Of a DNA stretch of 64,000 bases, positions 1-8,746 are shown in pieces. Source of the stretch: Cronobacter dublinensis subsp. dublinensis LMG 23823 (lineage in GTDB: Bacteria; Pseudomonadota; Gammaproteobacteria; Enterobacterales; Enterobacteriaceae). Numbering within the stretch: position 1 is the stretch's first letter; each line of letters starts with the position of its first letter. Below the pieces are notes generated by a model. That model had not been told where the DNA came from. It saw only the letters and a list, made by a program, of their open reading frames with translations, and made no database searches. The translations under genes and the position numbers were made by a program. Where the stretch lies: contig NZ_CP012266.1 of NCBI RefSeq assembly GCF_001277235.1, positions 1,860,001 through 1,924,000 of the forward strand, read 5' to 3'.

Positions 1-88
1 GCGCTTTATCCTCAGAAAAATCTTAATCGCTTGATTCTCTCGCGCAGATTGTGAATGATTGCCGCAAGCACACCGGCAATGAATAACA

Positions 89-538
89 ATGAAAAGAACA
101 TTTATTATCTGCTGCTGTTATATCAGCAGCTTAGGAACCGCCTGCGCTGTGGGTCAGGGGCGCGAATATAATACGTGGTATGAAAAAGACGCGGTCTTGT
201 ATGACATGACGCAAACTCCGGAGGGCAGCCCCGTGATGCTGAGCATCTCGCAGGCGGGTCGTCACTCGGCCAATATGGTTATCTCGTCACTGACCGTCGG
301 GAAATGCCCGGCGCAGGCGAGAACGCTCGAAATCAATAATGACATCGTCCCTGCTGAATATGTCTGTACTGAGCATGGCGGCGACAGAGTTGAGCATTAT
401 CTGATTCGGGATGCTGACAGGGTCAATGCGCTGGTTACAAAGCTGCGTTCAGATTTTACGGTAATGAGCCAGCGGGAAACCAAAATCTGGGCGGCGAATA
501 TTAAAACGCCGAAGTACGGGATGACACCGCGTCTCTGA
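89..538 (+). CDS. Secreted hypothetical protein
   Basis: The 149-residue product is not one I recognise. The N-terminus (MKRTFIICCCYISSLGTACA) looks like a Sec signal peptide: basic start, hydrophobic core and a small-residue cleavage site near residue 20. The mature part would be about 129 residues, mostly polar, with two cysteines (in GKCPAQ and YVCTEH) that could form one disulfide in the periplasm. It precedes the ecotin gene on the same strand with a gap of about 190 bp, so co-transcription is possible but not shown. No clear Shine-Dalgarno precedes the ATG at 89. The start is chosen because the signal peptide begins there. Function unknown. Confidence 0.6.
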   Translation: MKRTFIICCCYISSLGTACAVGQGREYNTWYEKDAVLYDMTQTPEGSPVMLSISQAGRHSANMVISSLTVGKCPAQARTLEINNDIVPAEYVCTEHGGDRVEHYLIRDADRVNALVTKLRSDFTVMSQRETKIWAANIKTPKYGMTPRL

Positions 539-729
539 GTGTTAAATCGCGCATGCAAAATGCATGGCTTTTTACACTTTGTAAAATAAAGAATACAGCG
601 AATATCCGGCGAAGGTTTGCGTAAAGGTGACATAAAATACTGCTTATGAATAATATGGTAGTGATTGTCACGGTTTATGAAATTGAGTTCAGTTTTACCG
701 TGGAGAGAAGAAAATGGAGAAAGCCAATA

Positions 730-1239
730 ATGAACAAAATTTCTACGCTGATGTTAAGCCTGCTGGCTGCCGGGTGCATTTCTACCAGCGCATGTGCGGG
801 TAAAAAACCGGCTGAAAATATCGCGCCTTATCCGGCCGCCGAAAAAGGTATGGTCCGTCAGGTTATTCAGTTGCCGGAGCGCCCGGATGAGTCATCTTAT
901 AAAGTCGAGCTGATGATTGGGCAAACGCTCGACGTTGACTGCAATAAACATCAGCTGGGCGGAAAATTCGAGCGCAAGACGCTGGAAGGTTGGGGATATG
1001 ACTATTACGTTTTTGAGCCCGCGAAAAACGCTGATGGCTCCGTGATGTTCACCTCAACGATGATGGCGTGCCCGGACGGCAAAAAAGAGAAGAAATTCGT
1101 GACGGCAAACCTCGGTGACGCCGGGATGCAGAACTACAACAGCAAACTGCCGGTGGTGGTGTATACCCCGAAAAATATCGACGTGAAATATCGCCTCTGG
1201 AAAGCAGAAGAGACTTTCAGCACGGCGCAGAAGCAATAA
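730..1239 (+). CDS. eco: Ecotin, periplasmic serine protease inhibitor
   Basis: Ecotin is a periplasmic dimeric inhibitor of trypsin-fold serine proteases (trypsin, chymotrypsin, elastase, factor Xa). The 169-residue product carries the diagnostic segments IAPYPAAEKGM, TLEGWGYDYYVFEPA and STMMACPDGKKEKKFVTA. The MM in the last is the reactive loop with its P1 methionine, and the two cysteines of the inhibitor disulfide are present. The ATG at 730 is preferred over an in-frame upstream start at 646 because GGAGAA lies about 8 bases before it and it opens directly into a signal peptide (MNKISTLMLSLLAAGCISTS). A strong terminator follows, so the gene ends its own transcript. Confidence 0.95.
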   Translation: MNKISTLMLSLLAAGCISTSACAGKKPAENIAPYPAAEKGMVRQVIQLPERPDESSYKVELMIGQTLDVDCNKHQLGGKFERKTLEGWGYDYYVFEPAKNADGSVMFTSTMMACPDGKKEKKFVTANLGDAGMQNYNSKLPVVVYTPKNIDVKYRLWKAEETFSTAQKQ

Positions 1240-1266
1240 AGCTGCATAAAGGATCTTCTTAACATC

Positions 1267-1298
1267 AGGCCGTCGAATATCCGACGGCCTTTTCTTTT
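1267..1298 (+). terminator. Rho-independent terminator of eco
   Basis: A perfect 9-bp stem (AGGCCGTCG / CGACGGCCT) with a 6-base loop is followed by TTTCTTTT, 28 bases after the ecotin stop codon. Confidence 0.9.
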
Positions 1299-1583
1299 GG
1301 TTATCTGTCGTGCGCCACGCCTGCGCGTTTATACCTCAAGCCAGCCCGCCGCAGCCCGATAGTCATGACTGAACCAGTCGCCTGTCGTTGTATCGAGGAT
1401 TTACCCTCTCAACAGCCCTACCAGAATTGGCGTGAAAACCCGTTTGATGGCTCGCGGTAAATTATTTACGCTCGCCATGTTTTCTTTATCCGGTGGGCAG
1501 CACGCTGATTATGCTGCTCTGCGCCCTGAATCCTGCGTTCGCGGGCAAAAGCCGTGCGTTTGCAAACCAGCGAAGGTCACAAC

Positions 1584-1844
1584 ATGAATAGCAGCCAATA
1601 CTTCTGGGAAGCCTTAAATAGCCCACTTGTTATTAAGCTCGTTCTGGTGCTGCTTATTGCGCTCTGTTGCTACGATATGCTGCGAAAGAGAAGAAAAAAA
1701 CAGCAGCAGCGTTCCGGTGTTATTGTGGACGCCGATGCACGGGAGCGACACGAATGGCGCTATGCCCGCCGGGCGCTGAAGGGCGTGCAGATAATCCTTC
1801 TTGGCTGGTTTTTGTGGACGCTCATCAGGGCGCTGTTAGCGTAA
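1584..1844 (+). CDS. Small inner-membrane protein of unknown function
   Basis: The 86-residue product begins MNSSQYFWEALNSPLV. It has one clear transmembrane segment near residues 14-31 (IKLVLVLLIALCCYDML), a strongly basic stretch (RKRRKKQQQR) that should stay cytoplasmic, a polar middle and a second hydrophobic segment at the C-terminus (VQIILLGWFLWTLIRALLA). This predicts a two-pass membrane protein with a cytoplasmic loop. GAAGG precedes the ATG by 7 bases. A longer frame from an ATG at 1554 would add ten residues without a better ribosome site. The GNAT gene starts 25 bp downstream, so the two may be co-transcribed. No family recognised. Confidence 0.55.
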   Translation: MNSSQYFWEALNSPLVIKLVLVLLIALCCYDMLRKRRKKQQQRSGVIVDADARERHEWRYARRALKGVQIILLGWFLWTLIRALLA

Positions 1845-1869
1845 CGTCGCACCTCTGACAGGGTTTACC

Positions 1870-2316
1870 ATGAATACTGTTTTCTCCGTACTTAATGACA
1901 CTCATATCAATGCCTGCGCGCACCTGTATTGTAAGGTCTACCAGGAAGCGCCGTGGTTCGAAACGTCTGAACTACAGCCCATTATCAGTTTTATTCAGGA
2001 ACACCTGCGAAATAACTTTTTCAGAGGTTACGTTGCGTGTTGTGACGAGAATATCGTGGCGGTCAGTATCGGTTTCAGAAAGCCGTGGCCGGGCGGGGTT
2101 GAATATTATATTGACGAGTTTTTCGTCGACCCGGCTTATCAGGGAAAGGGCGTCGGGTCACAGCTAATGGATTTCATTAAAGTGCAGTCTGTAAACGAGG
2201 GGCTGAACGCGATTCTTCTCAATACCCATAAAGGTTATCCCTCTGATTTCTTCTACAGGAAAAATGGCTTCGACGAGCATCAGGGGCTCATTATTCTCTC
2301 CACAACACTTGAGTGA
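1870..2316 (+). CDS. GNAT-family N-acetyltransferase
   Basis: A single-domain Gcn5-related acetyltransferase of 148 residues. Motif A, the acetyl-CoA pyrophosphate loop, is visible as YIDEFFVDPAYQGKGVGSQL (Q/R-x-x-G-x-G/A at about residues 95-100). The C-terminal FFYRKNGFDEH is the usual GNAT motif B ending. The acceptor substrate cannot be deduced. The early tryptophan-rich segment EAPWFETSEL resembles uncharacterised small-molecule acetyltransferases. It sits 25 bp after a small membrane-protein gene and converges with the LysR gene downstream. Confidence 0.75.
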   Translation: MNTVFSVLNDTHINACAHLYCKVYQEAPWFETSELQPIISFIQEHLRNNFFRGYVACCDENIVAVSIGFRKPWPGGVEYYIDEFFVDPAYQGKGVGSQLMDFIKVQSVNEGLNAILLNTHKGYPSDFFYRKNGFDEHQGLIILSTTLE

Positions 2317-2408
2317 TTTCAGCGGTTAGCGCGTGTTTTCTGAACGGATGTCAGCATAACGCGCCAGCATTAGATTGCACCGCCCGATATTTTTTAATTG
2401 CAGGACGG

Positions 2409-3338
2409 TTATCTTTTTAAGGCCTGCTCCGTGGCCAACGTGTGCAGAACCGTCTTAAGCCAGTCGGTCGCGCCTCGTTTACCGCTTCGTTGATGCGAAT
2501 AAATTTTCACTTCAAACGACGGGATGTGGAACGGTAATTCAAACAGCCTGATAGCTAATGCCGGGATCAGCTTCTGCGCGGCAAAGCGGGGAAGCGCCAT
2601 GAGCAAATCGCTTTCTGCGACGATGAACGGCGCGCTCAGCATCGAAGGCGTTTTAATTGCTATCTGGCGTGTGCACCCCATCTGTTCAAGCTGAACATCA
2701 AGCACACCGCGCTCCTCATTCCAGGGCGTCACCACCAGGTGTCTTGCAGCCAGATACTCCTCAAGTGTAAGCCCGGCTCTGCGCGCGTTGCTGATAACGA
2801 CATAGTCATCTTCGAGCCAGCTGATCTCCTCCAGCTCCGGATGGCGGATATCCTCCGGTGCGCTGAACCCCAGCGCCAGATCCATTTCGCCCGCCAGCAG
2901 TTCATTGAGCGCCGGACTGTGCGGTAAATACCGCAACTCAAAACGCAGGCCGGGCGCCTGACACTGCAGCCGGTGCATCAGAGCCGGGAAAATACAAAAC
3001 GCGGTGAAGTCGGTGATGGCAATCTTTAAACATTCGGTACTGCTGAGAGGGTCAAACTCGGGCGGCGGAGTTAGTTGCTCATCGAGAAATTTCAGTGCCG
3101 ACGCCACAGAGGGCGCGAGCTCCGTTGCGTAGACGCTGGGGCACATCCGGTGACCTTCCCGGTAAAACAGCGGGTCATTGAGCGTAACGCGCAGTCGCGA
3201 CAGCGCGTGACTCAGCGCTGAGGTGCTCATCGCGAGTTCATCGGCTGCCTTACGAACGGAGCGGTGGCGATAGATAGCGTCAAAAACAGGCAACAGGTTT
3301 AAATCCAGTCGCCTTAAAGTGGGATGCATAATATTCAT
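2409..3338 (-). CDS. LysR-family transcriptional regulator
   Basis: A 309-residue LysR-type regulator. The N-terminal winged helix-turn-helix covers about residues 10-67 (RRLDLNLLPVFDAIYRHRSV, then AADELAMSTSALSHALSRLR). The remainder is the periplasmic-binding-like effector domain. The RRLDLNLL opening and PLFYREGHRMCPS segment are typical of the NodD/LeuO-like branch. It is divergent from the acetyltransferase gene at 3433, with 94 bp between them, the usual arrangement for a LysR protein controlling its neighbour and itself. That target is inference. An in-frame ATG three codons in (3329) is an equally possible start. Confidence 0.85.
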   Translation of the reverse strand: MNIMHPTLRRLDLNLLPVFDAIYRHRSVRKAADELAMSTSALSHALSRLRVTLNDPLFYREGHRMCPSVYATELAPSVASALKFLDEQLTPPPEFDPLSSTECLKIAITDFTAFCIFPALMHRLQCQAPGLRFELRYLPHSPALNELLAGEMDLALGFSAPEDIRHPELEEISWLEDDYVVISNARRAGLTLEEYLAARHLVVTPWNEERGVLDVQLEQMGCTRQIAIKTPSMLSAPFIVAESDLLMALPRFAAQKLIPALAIRLFELPFHIPSFEVKIYSHQRSGKRGATDWLKTVLHTLATEQALKR

Positions 3339-3432
3339 CGTTGCGTGATTTCATTGCACTTAATTCTTCGGACATTACGCCTTATGCTTAGCGCCATCAA
3401 TATCTGTCCATGATGAGATAACAGGAAAAGCA

Positions 3433-3909
3433 ATGAGCTACACGATTCGCCCGGCTCGCCCGGAAGATGCATCGGCCATTTACGAGATGATTTATGAACT
3501 GGCGGTGTATGAAAAAGCCCCGCAGGAAGTGGTCACCACGCCAGACGAGATCCGCGACACGCTCTTTGGCGCAGACAGTAAAACGGAAGCGCTCATCTGC
3601 GAGGCGGAAGGGAAAGCCGTAGGCTATGCCGTTTTCTTTACCAGCTATTCCACCTGGCTTGGGCGTAACGGCATTTATATGGAAGATTTGTATGTCTCCC
3701 CGGCGTTTCGCGGCCGGGGGGCAGGGAGAGCCCTGCTAAAAAGCATCGCCCAGTGCGCTGTAAAAAGACAATGTGGCCGTCTTGAATGGAGCGTGCTGGA
3801 CTGGAATCAGCCCGCGATTGATTTTTATCTGAGCATTGGCGCGGCACCGCAATCGGAGTGGATACGCTATCGCCTTGATGGCGATGCGCTGTTGCAGTTT
3901 GCCGGGTAA
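3433..3909 (+). CDS. GNAT acetyltransferase, spermidine/diamine acetyltransferase-like
   Basis: A 158-residue GNAT protein whose layout follows the SSAT (diamine N-acetyltransferase) branch: IRPARPEDASAIYEMIYELA at the N-terminus, IYMEDLYVSPAFRGRGAGRA as acetyl-CoA motif A (about residues 80-99), and LEWSVLDWNQPAIDFYLSIG as the motif B region with the W-N-x-P-A-I-x-F-Y signature. These fit acetylation of a polyamine or other small amine in the cytoplasm; the true substrate is unproven. The gene is divergent from the LysR regulator, its most likely controller. AACAGGAAAAGCA before the ATG supplies the ribosome site. Confidence 0.8.
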   Translation: MSYTIRPARPEDASAIYEMIYELAVYEKAPQEVVTTPDEIRDTLFGADSKTEALICEAEGKAVGYAVFFTSYSTWLGRNGIYMEDLYVSPAFRGRGAGRALLKSIAQCAVKRQCGRLEWSVLDWNQPAIDFYLSIGAAPQSEWIRYRLDGDALLQFAG

Positions 3910-4142
3910 AAACGCCTGTTGTCGCTTATGTGCGATGCCTGGTAGTGATCGGGCATCGCGGCCAGGACTTCATGGTTTCCCGGGCGCGGATAGCTTTATC
4001 CATTTTATTAGTGTTACCATAGTGATAGACGCAAAGCGTAACGTTATACGAAAAGGCTTGGCGTACCAAAGTGTGTACCAATTTGGCGAGTGTTGGTCAG
4101 ATGGCTACATAACTTATTGAGTTAAAACTACTTTTTAAATCA

Positions 4143-4187
4143 TATGTGATCTTGCGTGTGGGTCACCACTGTGAATAAGGATTTATA
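4143..4187 (+). promoter_or_regulatory. thrS translational operator (tRNA-Thr anticodon-arm mimic)
   Basis: Just before the thrS start, GTGATC (4146-4151) can pair with GGTCAC (4161-4166) to form a 6-bp stem with a 9-base loop, TTGCGTGTG. The loop holds CGT at 4155-4157, which is -33 to -31 from the ATG, the place where the E. coli thrS operator presents a threonine-anticodon-like CGU to threonyl-tRNA synthetase. The following sequence GTGAATAAGGATTTATA carries the AAGGA ribosome site. ThrS protein would bind here and block its own translation. The autoregulation is established for E. coli; its conservation here is inferred from sequence. Confidence 0.75.
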
Positions 4188-6116
4188 ATGCCTGTTATTA
4201 CGCTTCCTGATGGCAGCCAACGCCATTACGACCATGCTGTCAGCCCCATGGATGTTGCCCTGGATATCGGTCCGGGCCTCGCGAAAGCCTGTATCGCAGG
4301 CCGCGTGAATGGCGAGCTGGTTGATGCTACCGATATTATCGACCAGGACGCTCAGCTCGCGATCGTGACCGCAAAAGATGAGGACGGTCTGGAAATTATC
4401 CGTCACTCCTGCGCGCACCTGTTGGGTCATGCTATCAAACAGCTGTGGCCGCATACCAAAATGGCGATCGGTCCGGTTATCGACAACGGTTTCTATTACG
4501 ATGTCGACCTTGACCATACCCTGACTCAGGAAGATATCGACGCCCTCGAAAAGCGTATGCACGAGCTGGCGGAGTCCAATTACGACGTCATCAAGAAAAA
4601 AGTGAGCTGGCAGGAAGCGCGCGAAACGTTTGTGAGCCGCGGTGAAAGCTACAAAGTCGCGATTCTTGATGAAAATATTTCCCGTGACGACAAACCGGGG
4701 CTGTATCACCACGAAGAATACGTCGATATGTGCCGCGGTCCGCACGTGCCGAACATGCGCTTCTGCCATCATTTCAAACTGATGAAAACCGCAGGCGCTT
4801 ACTGGCGCGGCGACAGCAGCAACAAAATGCTGCAGCGCATCTACGGTACGGCCTGGGCTGATAAAAAAGCGTTGAATGCTTATCTCCAGCGCCTGGAAGA
4901 GGCCGCGAAACGCGACCACCGTAAAATCGGCAAGCAGCTTGACCTGTACCACATGCAGGAAGAAGCGCCGGGCATGGTGTTCTGGCATAACGACGGCTGG
5001 ACGATTTTCCGTGAGCTGGAAACGTTTGTCCGCTCCAAGCTGAAAGAGTATCAGTACCAGGAAGTTAAAGGTCCGTTCATGATGGACCGCGTGTTATGGG
5101 AAAAAACCGGTCACTGGGATAACTACAAAGACGCGATGTTCACCACTTCTTCAGAGAATCGTGAATATTGCATCAAACCAATGAACTGCCCGGGCCACGT
5201 GCAAATCTTCAATCAGGGTCTAAAATCATACCGCGACCTGCCACTGCGTATGGCTGAGTTCGGTAGCTGCCACCGTAATGAGCCCTCGGGCGCGTTGCAT
5301 GGCCTGATGCGCGTACGCGGCTTCACGCAGGATGACGCCCACGTCTTCTGTACCGAAGAGCAGGTGCGCGACGAAGTGAACAGCTGTATTCGCATGGTTT
5401 ATGACATGTACAGCACCTTCGGTTTTGAAAAAATTGTGGTAAAACTCTCCACTCGTCCGGAAAAACGCATCGGTACGGACGAAATGTGGGACCGCGCGGA
5501 AGCCGACCTGGCCGTCGCGCTGGAGGAAAACAACATCCCGTTTGAGTATCAGCCGGGCGAGGGCGCATTTTACGGCCCGAAAATCGAGTTTACGCTGTAC
5601 GACTGCCTCGATCGCGCATGGCAGTGTGGCACCGTTCAGCTCGATTTCTCCCTGCCGTCGCGCCTGAGCGCCTCTTACGTGGGTGAAAACAACGAGCGTC
5701 AGGTGCCGGTGATGATTCACCGCGCGATTCTGGGCTCAATGGAACGCTTTATCGGTATCCTGACCGAAGAGTTCGCCGGGTTCTTCCCGACGTGGCTCGC
5801 ACCGGTACAGGTCGTGGTGATGAATATCACCGATTCGCAGTCTGAATACGTTAACGAATTGACCCGTAAACTACAAAATGCTGGCATTCGTGTAAAAGCA
5901 GACTTGAGAAACGAGAAGATTGGCTTTAAAATCCGCGAGCATACTTTACGTCGTGTCCCGTACATGTTGGTTTGTGGCGATAAAGAGGTCGAAGCAGGCA
6001 AAGTGGCCGTTCGTACCCGCCGTGGTAAAGACCTCGGTAGCCTGGATGTCAACGACGTAATAGAAAAGCTGCAGCAAGAGATTCGCAGCCGCAGTCTTCA
6101 ACAACTGGAGGAATAA
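4188..6116 (+). CDS. thrS: Threonyl-tRNA synthetase
   Basis: Charges tRNA-Thr with threonine in the cytoplasm. The product is 642 residues, the E. coli length. In order: TGS domain (about 1-61, MPVITLPDGSQRHYDHAVSP), the HxxxH editing domain (HSCAHLLGHAIKQ at about 73-85, with CRGPHVP later), the class II catalytic core with the zinc ligand Cys334 in MNCPGHVQIF and motif 2 around FGSCHRNEPSGALHGLMRVR, and the C-terminal anticodon-binding domain from about residue 535. It is the first gene of the translation operon, and infC begins 4 bases after its stop codon. Expression is controlled by the operator immediately upstream. Confidence 0.98.
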   Translation: MPVITLPDGSQRHYDHAVSPMDVALDIGPGLAKACIAGRVNGELVDATDIIDQDAQLAIVTAKDEDGLEIIRHSCAHLLGHAIKQLWPHTKMAIGPVIDNGFYYDVDLDHTLTQEDIDALEKRMHELAESNYDVIKKKVSWQEARETFVSRGESYKVAILDENISRDDKPGLYHHEEYVDMCRGPHVPNMRFCHHFKLMKTAGAYWRGDSSNKMLQRIYGTAWADKKALNAYLQRLEEAAKRDHRKIGKQLDLYHMQEEAPGMVFWHNDGWTIFRELETFVRSKLKEYQYQEVKGPFMMDRVLWEKTGHWDNYKDAMFTTSSENREYCIKPMNCPGHVQIFNQGLKSYRDLPLRMAEFGSCHRNEPSGALHGLMRVRGFTQDDAHVFCTEEQVRDEVNSCIRMVYDMYSTFGFEKIVVKLSTRPEKRIGTDEMWDRAEADLAVALEENNIPFEYQPGEGAFYGPKIEFTLYDCLDRAWQCGTVQLDFSLPSRLSASYVGENNERQVPVMIHRAILGSMERFIGILTEEFAGFFPTWLAPVQVVVMNITDSQSEYVNELTRKLQNAGIRVKADLRNEKIGFKIREHTLRRVPYMLVCGDKEVEAGKVAVRTRRGKDLGSLDVNDVIEKLQQEIRSRSLQQLEE

Positions 6117-6119
6117 GGT

Positions 6120-6662
6120 ATTAAAGGCGGAAAACGAGTTCAAACGGCACGTCCGAATCGTATCAATGGCGAGATTCGCGCCCAGGAAGTTCGCTTAACA
6201 GGTCTGGAAGGTGAGCAACTGGGGATTGTGAGTCTGAGAGAAGCTATCGAAAAGGCTGAAGAAGCTGGAGTAGATTTAGTTGAAATCAGCCCTAACGCCG
6301 AGCCGCCAGTTTGTCGTATTATGGACTACGGCAAGTTCCTTTATGAAAAGAGTAAATCTTCTAAGGAACAGAAGAAGAAGCAAAAAGTTATCCAGGTGAA
6401 GGAAATTAAATTCCGTCCTGGTACAGATGAAGGCGACTATCAGGTAAAACTCCGCAGCCTGATTCGCTTTCTCGAAGAAGGCGATAAGGCCAAGATCACG
6501 CTCCGCTTCCGCGGTCGTGAGATGGCCCACCAGCAAATCGGTATGGAAGTGCTTAACCGCGTGAAAGAAGATTTGCAAGAACTGGCAGTAGTCGAATCCT
6601 TCCCAACGAAGATCGAAGGCCGCCAGATGATCATGGTGCTCGCTCCTAAGAAGAAACAGTAA
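6120..6662 (+). CDS. infC: Translation initiation factor IF-3, AUU start codon
   Basis: IF3 binds the 30S subunit and checks start-codon fidelity. The gene starts at the rare codon ATT (6120-6122): this frame reads KGGKRVQTARPNRINGEIRA and gives 180 residues, the E. coli length, while the first conventional start in frame is a GTG at 6228 that would remove 36 conserved residues. GGAGGAATAAGGT provides the ribosome site. The AUU start is the established basis of IF3 autoregulation, since IF3 discriminates against non-standard initiation codons. The N-domain, lysine-rich linker (KSKSSKEQKKKQK) and C-domain are all intact. Confidence 0.97.
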   Translation: MKGGKRVQTARPNRINGEIRAQEVRLTGLEGEQLGIVSLREAIEKAEEAGVDLVEISPNAEPPVCRIMDYGKFLYEKSKSSKEQKKKQKVIQVKEIKFRPGTDEGDYQVKLRSLIRFLEEGDKAKITLRFRGREMAHQQIGMEVLNRVKEDLQELAVVESFPTKIEGRQMIMVLAPKKKQ

Positions 6663-6681
6663 GGCCTTCAAGTAGCATTGT

Positions 6682-6711
6682 CTGTGGAGCCTTTGGGCTT
6701 CACAGATTTTG
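6682..6711 (+). promoter_or_regulatory. infC-rpmI intercistronic hairpin / L20 control region
   Basis: An 11-bp stem (TCTGTGGAGCC / GGCTTCACAGA, one G-T pair) with the loop TTTG is followed by TTTTG. It has the look of a weak terminator or attenuator between infC and rpmI. In E. coli this same interval takes part in the translational operator where L20 represses rpmI-rplT. Hairpin seen; function from E. coli. Confidence 0.65.
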
Positions 6712-6735
6712 TTCGCCTACGTTTCGTTTAATTAA

Positions 6736-6957
<222 letters not shown>

Positions 6958-6989
6958 GCCGTTTATCTTTTAACTTTTTTACAGAATAG

Positions 6990-7361
<372 letters not shown>

Positions 7362-7369
7362 GCCAGTTG

Positions 7370-7397
7370 AAAGAGGGAGCTTGTCTCCCTCTTTTAA
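7370..7397 (+). terminator. Terminator after rplT
   Basis: A 10-bp stem (AAAGAGGGAG / CTCCCTCTTT) with the loop CTTGT runs into TTTAATTT. It probably ends part of the upstream operon transcripts before the separate pheM-pheST promoter. Confidence 0.85.
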
Positions 7398-7416
7398 TTT
7401 GTGCCATATCAATCTG

Positions 7417-7446
7417 TTGACATTTTTACTGGCGAGCTTTTCAATA
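7417..7446 (+). promoter_or_regulatory. Candidate pheM-pheST promoter
   Basis: A perfect -35 hexamer TTGACA (7417-7422) is followed at 17-18 bases by TTCAATA (-10-like). The predicted start point lies about 30 bases before the pheM ATG, where the E. coli pheST promoter is located. The -10 element is weak, so its exact register is uncertain. Confidence 0.6.
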
Positions 7447-7482
7447 GGGCTATTCGCCATCAAGCCTCAGGGTAACGCAAGC

Positions 7483-7527
7483 ATGAACGCTGCCATTTTC
7501 CGCTTCTTTTTTTACTTTAGCGCCTGA
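7483..7527 (+). CDS. pheM: pheST operon leader peptide
   Basis: A 14-codon leader gene encoding MNAAIFRFFFYFSA, with five phenylalanines, differing from the E. coli PheM peptide only at the last residue as I recall it. Ribosome pausing at the Phe codons when Phe-tRNA is scarce prevents formation of the downstream terminator (7574-7600), so more phenylalanyl-tRNA synthetase is made. The peptide itself has no known function. It is easily missed because of its size. Confidence 0.95.
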   Translation: MNAAIFRFFFYFSA

Positions 7528-7573
7528 ATCAGAGGGGCTTTGCGCGTAAGAAAAGAAACGGAAAATCGACGCC

Positions 7574-7600
7574 AGAAGCCTCCATCAGGAGGCTTTTTTT
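7574..7600 (+). terminator. pheST attenuator terminator
   Basis: An 8-bp stem (AAGCCTCC / GGAGGCTT) with the loop ATCA is followed by an unbroken run of Ts, 49 bases after the pheM stop and 148 bases before pheS. This is the terminator arm of the classical pheST attenuator. Confidence 0.93.
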
Positions 7601-7747
7601 ATATCTGCCGTTTATGGGTCTGTTTCAAGTGGCAGGCGACAGAACGCGCCGCCGTTTCAGGCAAGCGCCGGGCGTGTCACCTGAAACAGAAGAATAACAA
7701 GACAGAGTTCAACAAACCGGCGCAAGCGCCGAATAACGAGGAAAACC

Positions 7748-8731
7748 ATGCCACATCTCGCAGATCTGGTTGCCAGTGCAAAGGCGGCCATAACCAGCGC
7801 CCAGGATGTTGCCGCGTTAGATAACGTACGCGTCGAATATTTAGGGAAAAAAGGGCATCTGACCCTTCAGATGACCACCCTGCGCGAGCTGCCGCCAGAA
7901 GAGCGTCCAGCTGCGGGCGCGGTTATCAACGAAGCCAAAGAGCAGGTTCAGCAGGCGCTGAACGCGCGTAAAAACGAACTGGAAAGCGCGGCGCTGAACG
8001 CGCGTCTCGCGGCGGAAACCATCGACGTTTCGCTCCCTGGTCGTCGTGTTGAGAATGGCGGTCTGCATCCGGTTACCCGCACCATTGACCGTATCGAAAA
8101 CTTCTTCGGCGAACTCGGTTTTACCGTGGCGACTGGCCCGGAAATCGAAGACGACTACCATAACTTCGATGCGCTGAATATTCCGGGTCACCACCCGGCG
8201 CGTGCGGACCACGACACCTTCTGGTTCGACGCGACGCGCCTGCTGCGCACCCAGACCTCCGGCGTGCAGATCCGCACCATGAAAAACCAGCAGCCGCCGA
8301 TCCGCATCATCGCGCCGGGCCGTGTGTATCGTAACGACTACGATCAGACCCACACCCCGATGTTCCATCAGATGGAAGGGCTGATTGTCGATAAAAACAT
8401 CAGCTTCACTAATCTTAAAGGCACGCTGCACGACTTCCTGCGTAACTTCTTTGAAGAAGATCTGCAGATTCGTTTCCGTCCGTCTTACTTCCCGTTTACT
8501 GAGCCTTCCGCAGAAGTGGACGTGATGGGTAAAAACGGCAAGTGGCTGGAAGTGCTGGGCTGCGGCATGGTACACCCGAACGTGCTGCGTAACGTCGGCA
8601 TCGATCCGGAAGTTTACTCCGGCTTCGCTTTCGGTATGGGCATGGAGCGTCTCACCATGCTGCGTTACGGCGTGACCGATCTGCGCGCTTTCTTCGAAAA
8701 CGATCTGCGTTTCCTCAAACAGTTTAAATAA
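7748..8731 (+). CDS. pheS: Phenylalanyl-tRNA synthetase alpha subunit
   Basis: Catalytic subunit of the (alpha-beta)2 class II synthetase that charges tRNA-Phe. The product is 327 residues, the E. coli length. The N-terminal coiled coil (about 1-90) contacts tRNA. The class II core follows, with motif 2 around IRIIAPGRVYRNDYDQTHTP and motif 3 at GFAFGMGMERLTMLRYGVTD. TGPEIEDDYHNFDALNIPGHHPARADHD is the conserved phenylalanine-pocket region (about 134-161). It is 15 bases upstream of pheT and controlled by pheM attenuation. Confidence 0.98.
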   Translation: MPHLADLVASAKAAITSAQDVAALDNVRVEYLGKKGHLTLQMTTLRELPPEERPAAGAVINEAKEQVQQALNARKNELESAALNARLAAETIDVSLPGRRVENGGLHPVTRTIDRIENFFGELGFTVATGPEIEDDYHNFDALNIPGHHPARADHDTFWFDATRLLRTQTSGVQIRTMKNQQPPIRIIAPGRVYRNDYDQTHTPMFHQMEGLIVDKNISFTNLKGTLHDFLRNFFEEDLQIRFRPSYFPFTEPSAEVDVMGKNGKWLEVLGCGMVHPNVLRNVGIDPEVYSGFAFGMGMERLTMLRYGVTDLRAFFENDLRFLKQFK

Positions 8732-8746
8732 GGGCAGGACAGAACA

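Noticed and set aside
646..729. Upstream in-frame start for ecotin
   Set aside because: It adds 28 residues before a good signal peptide and has no ribosome site; the ATG at 730 has one.
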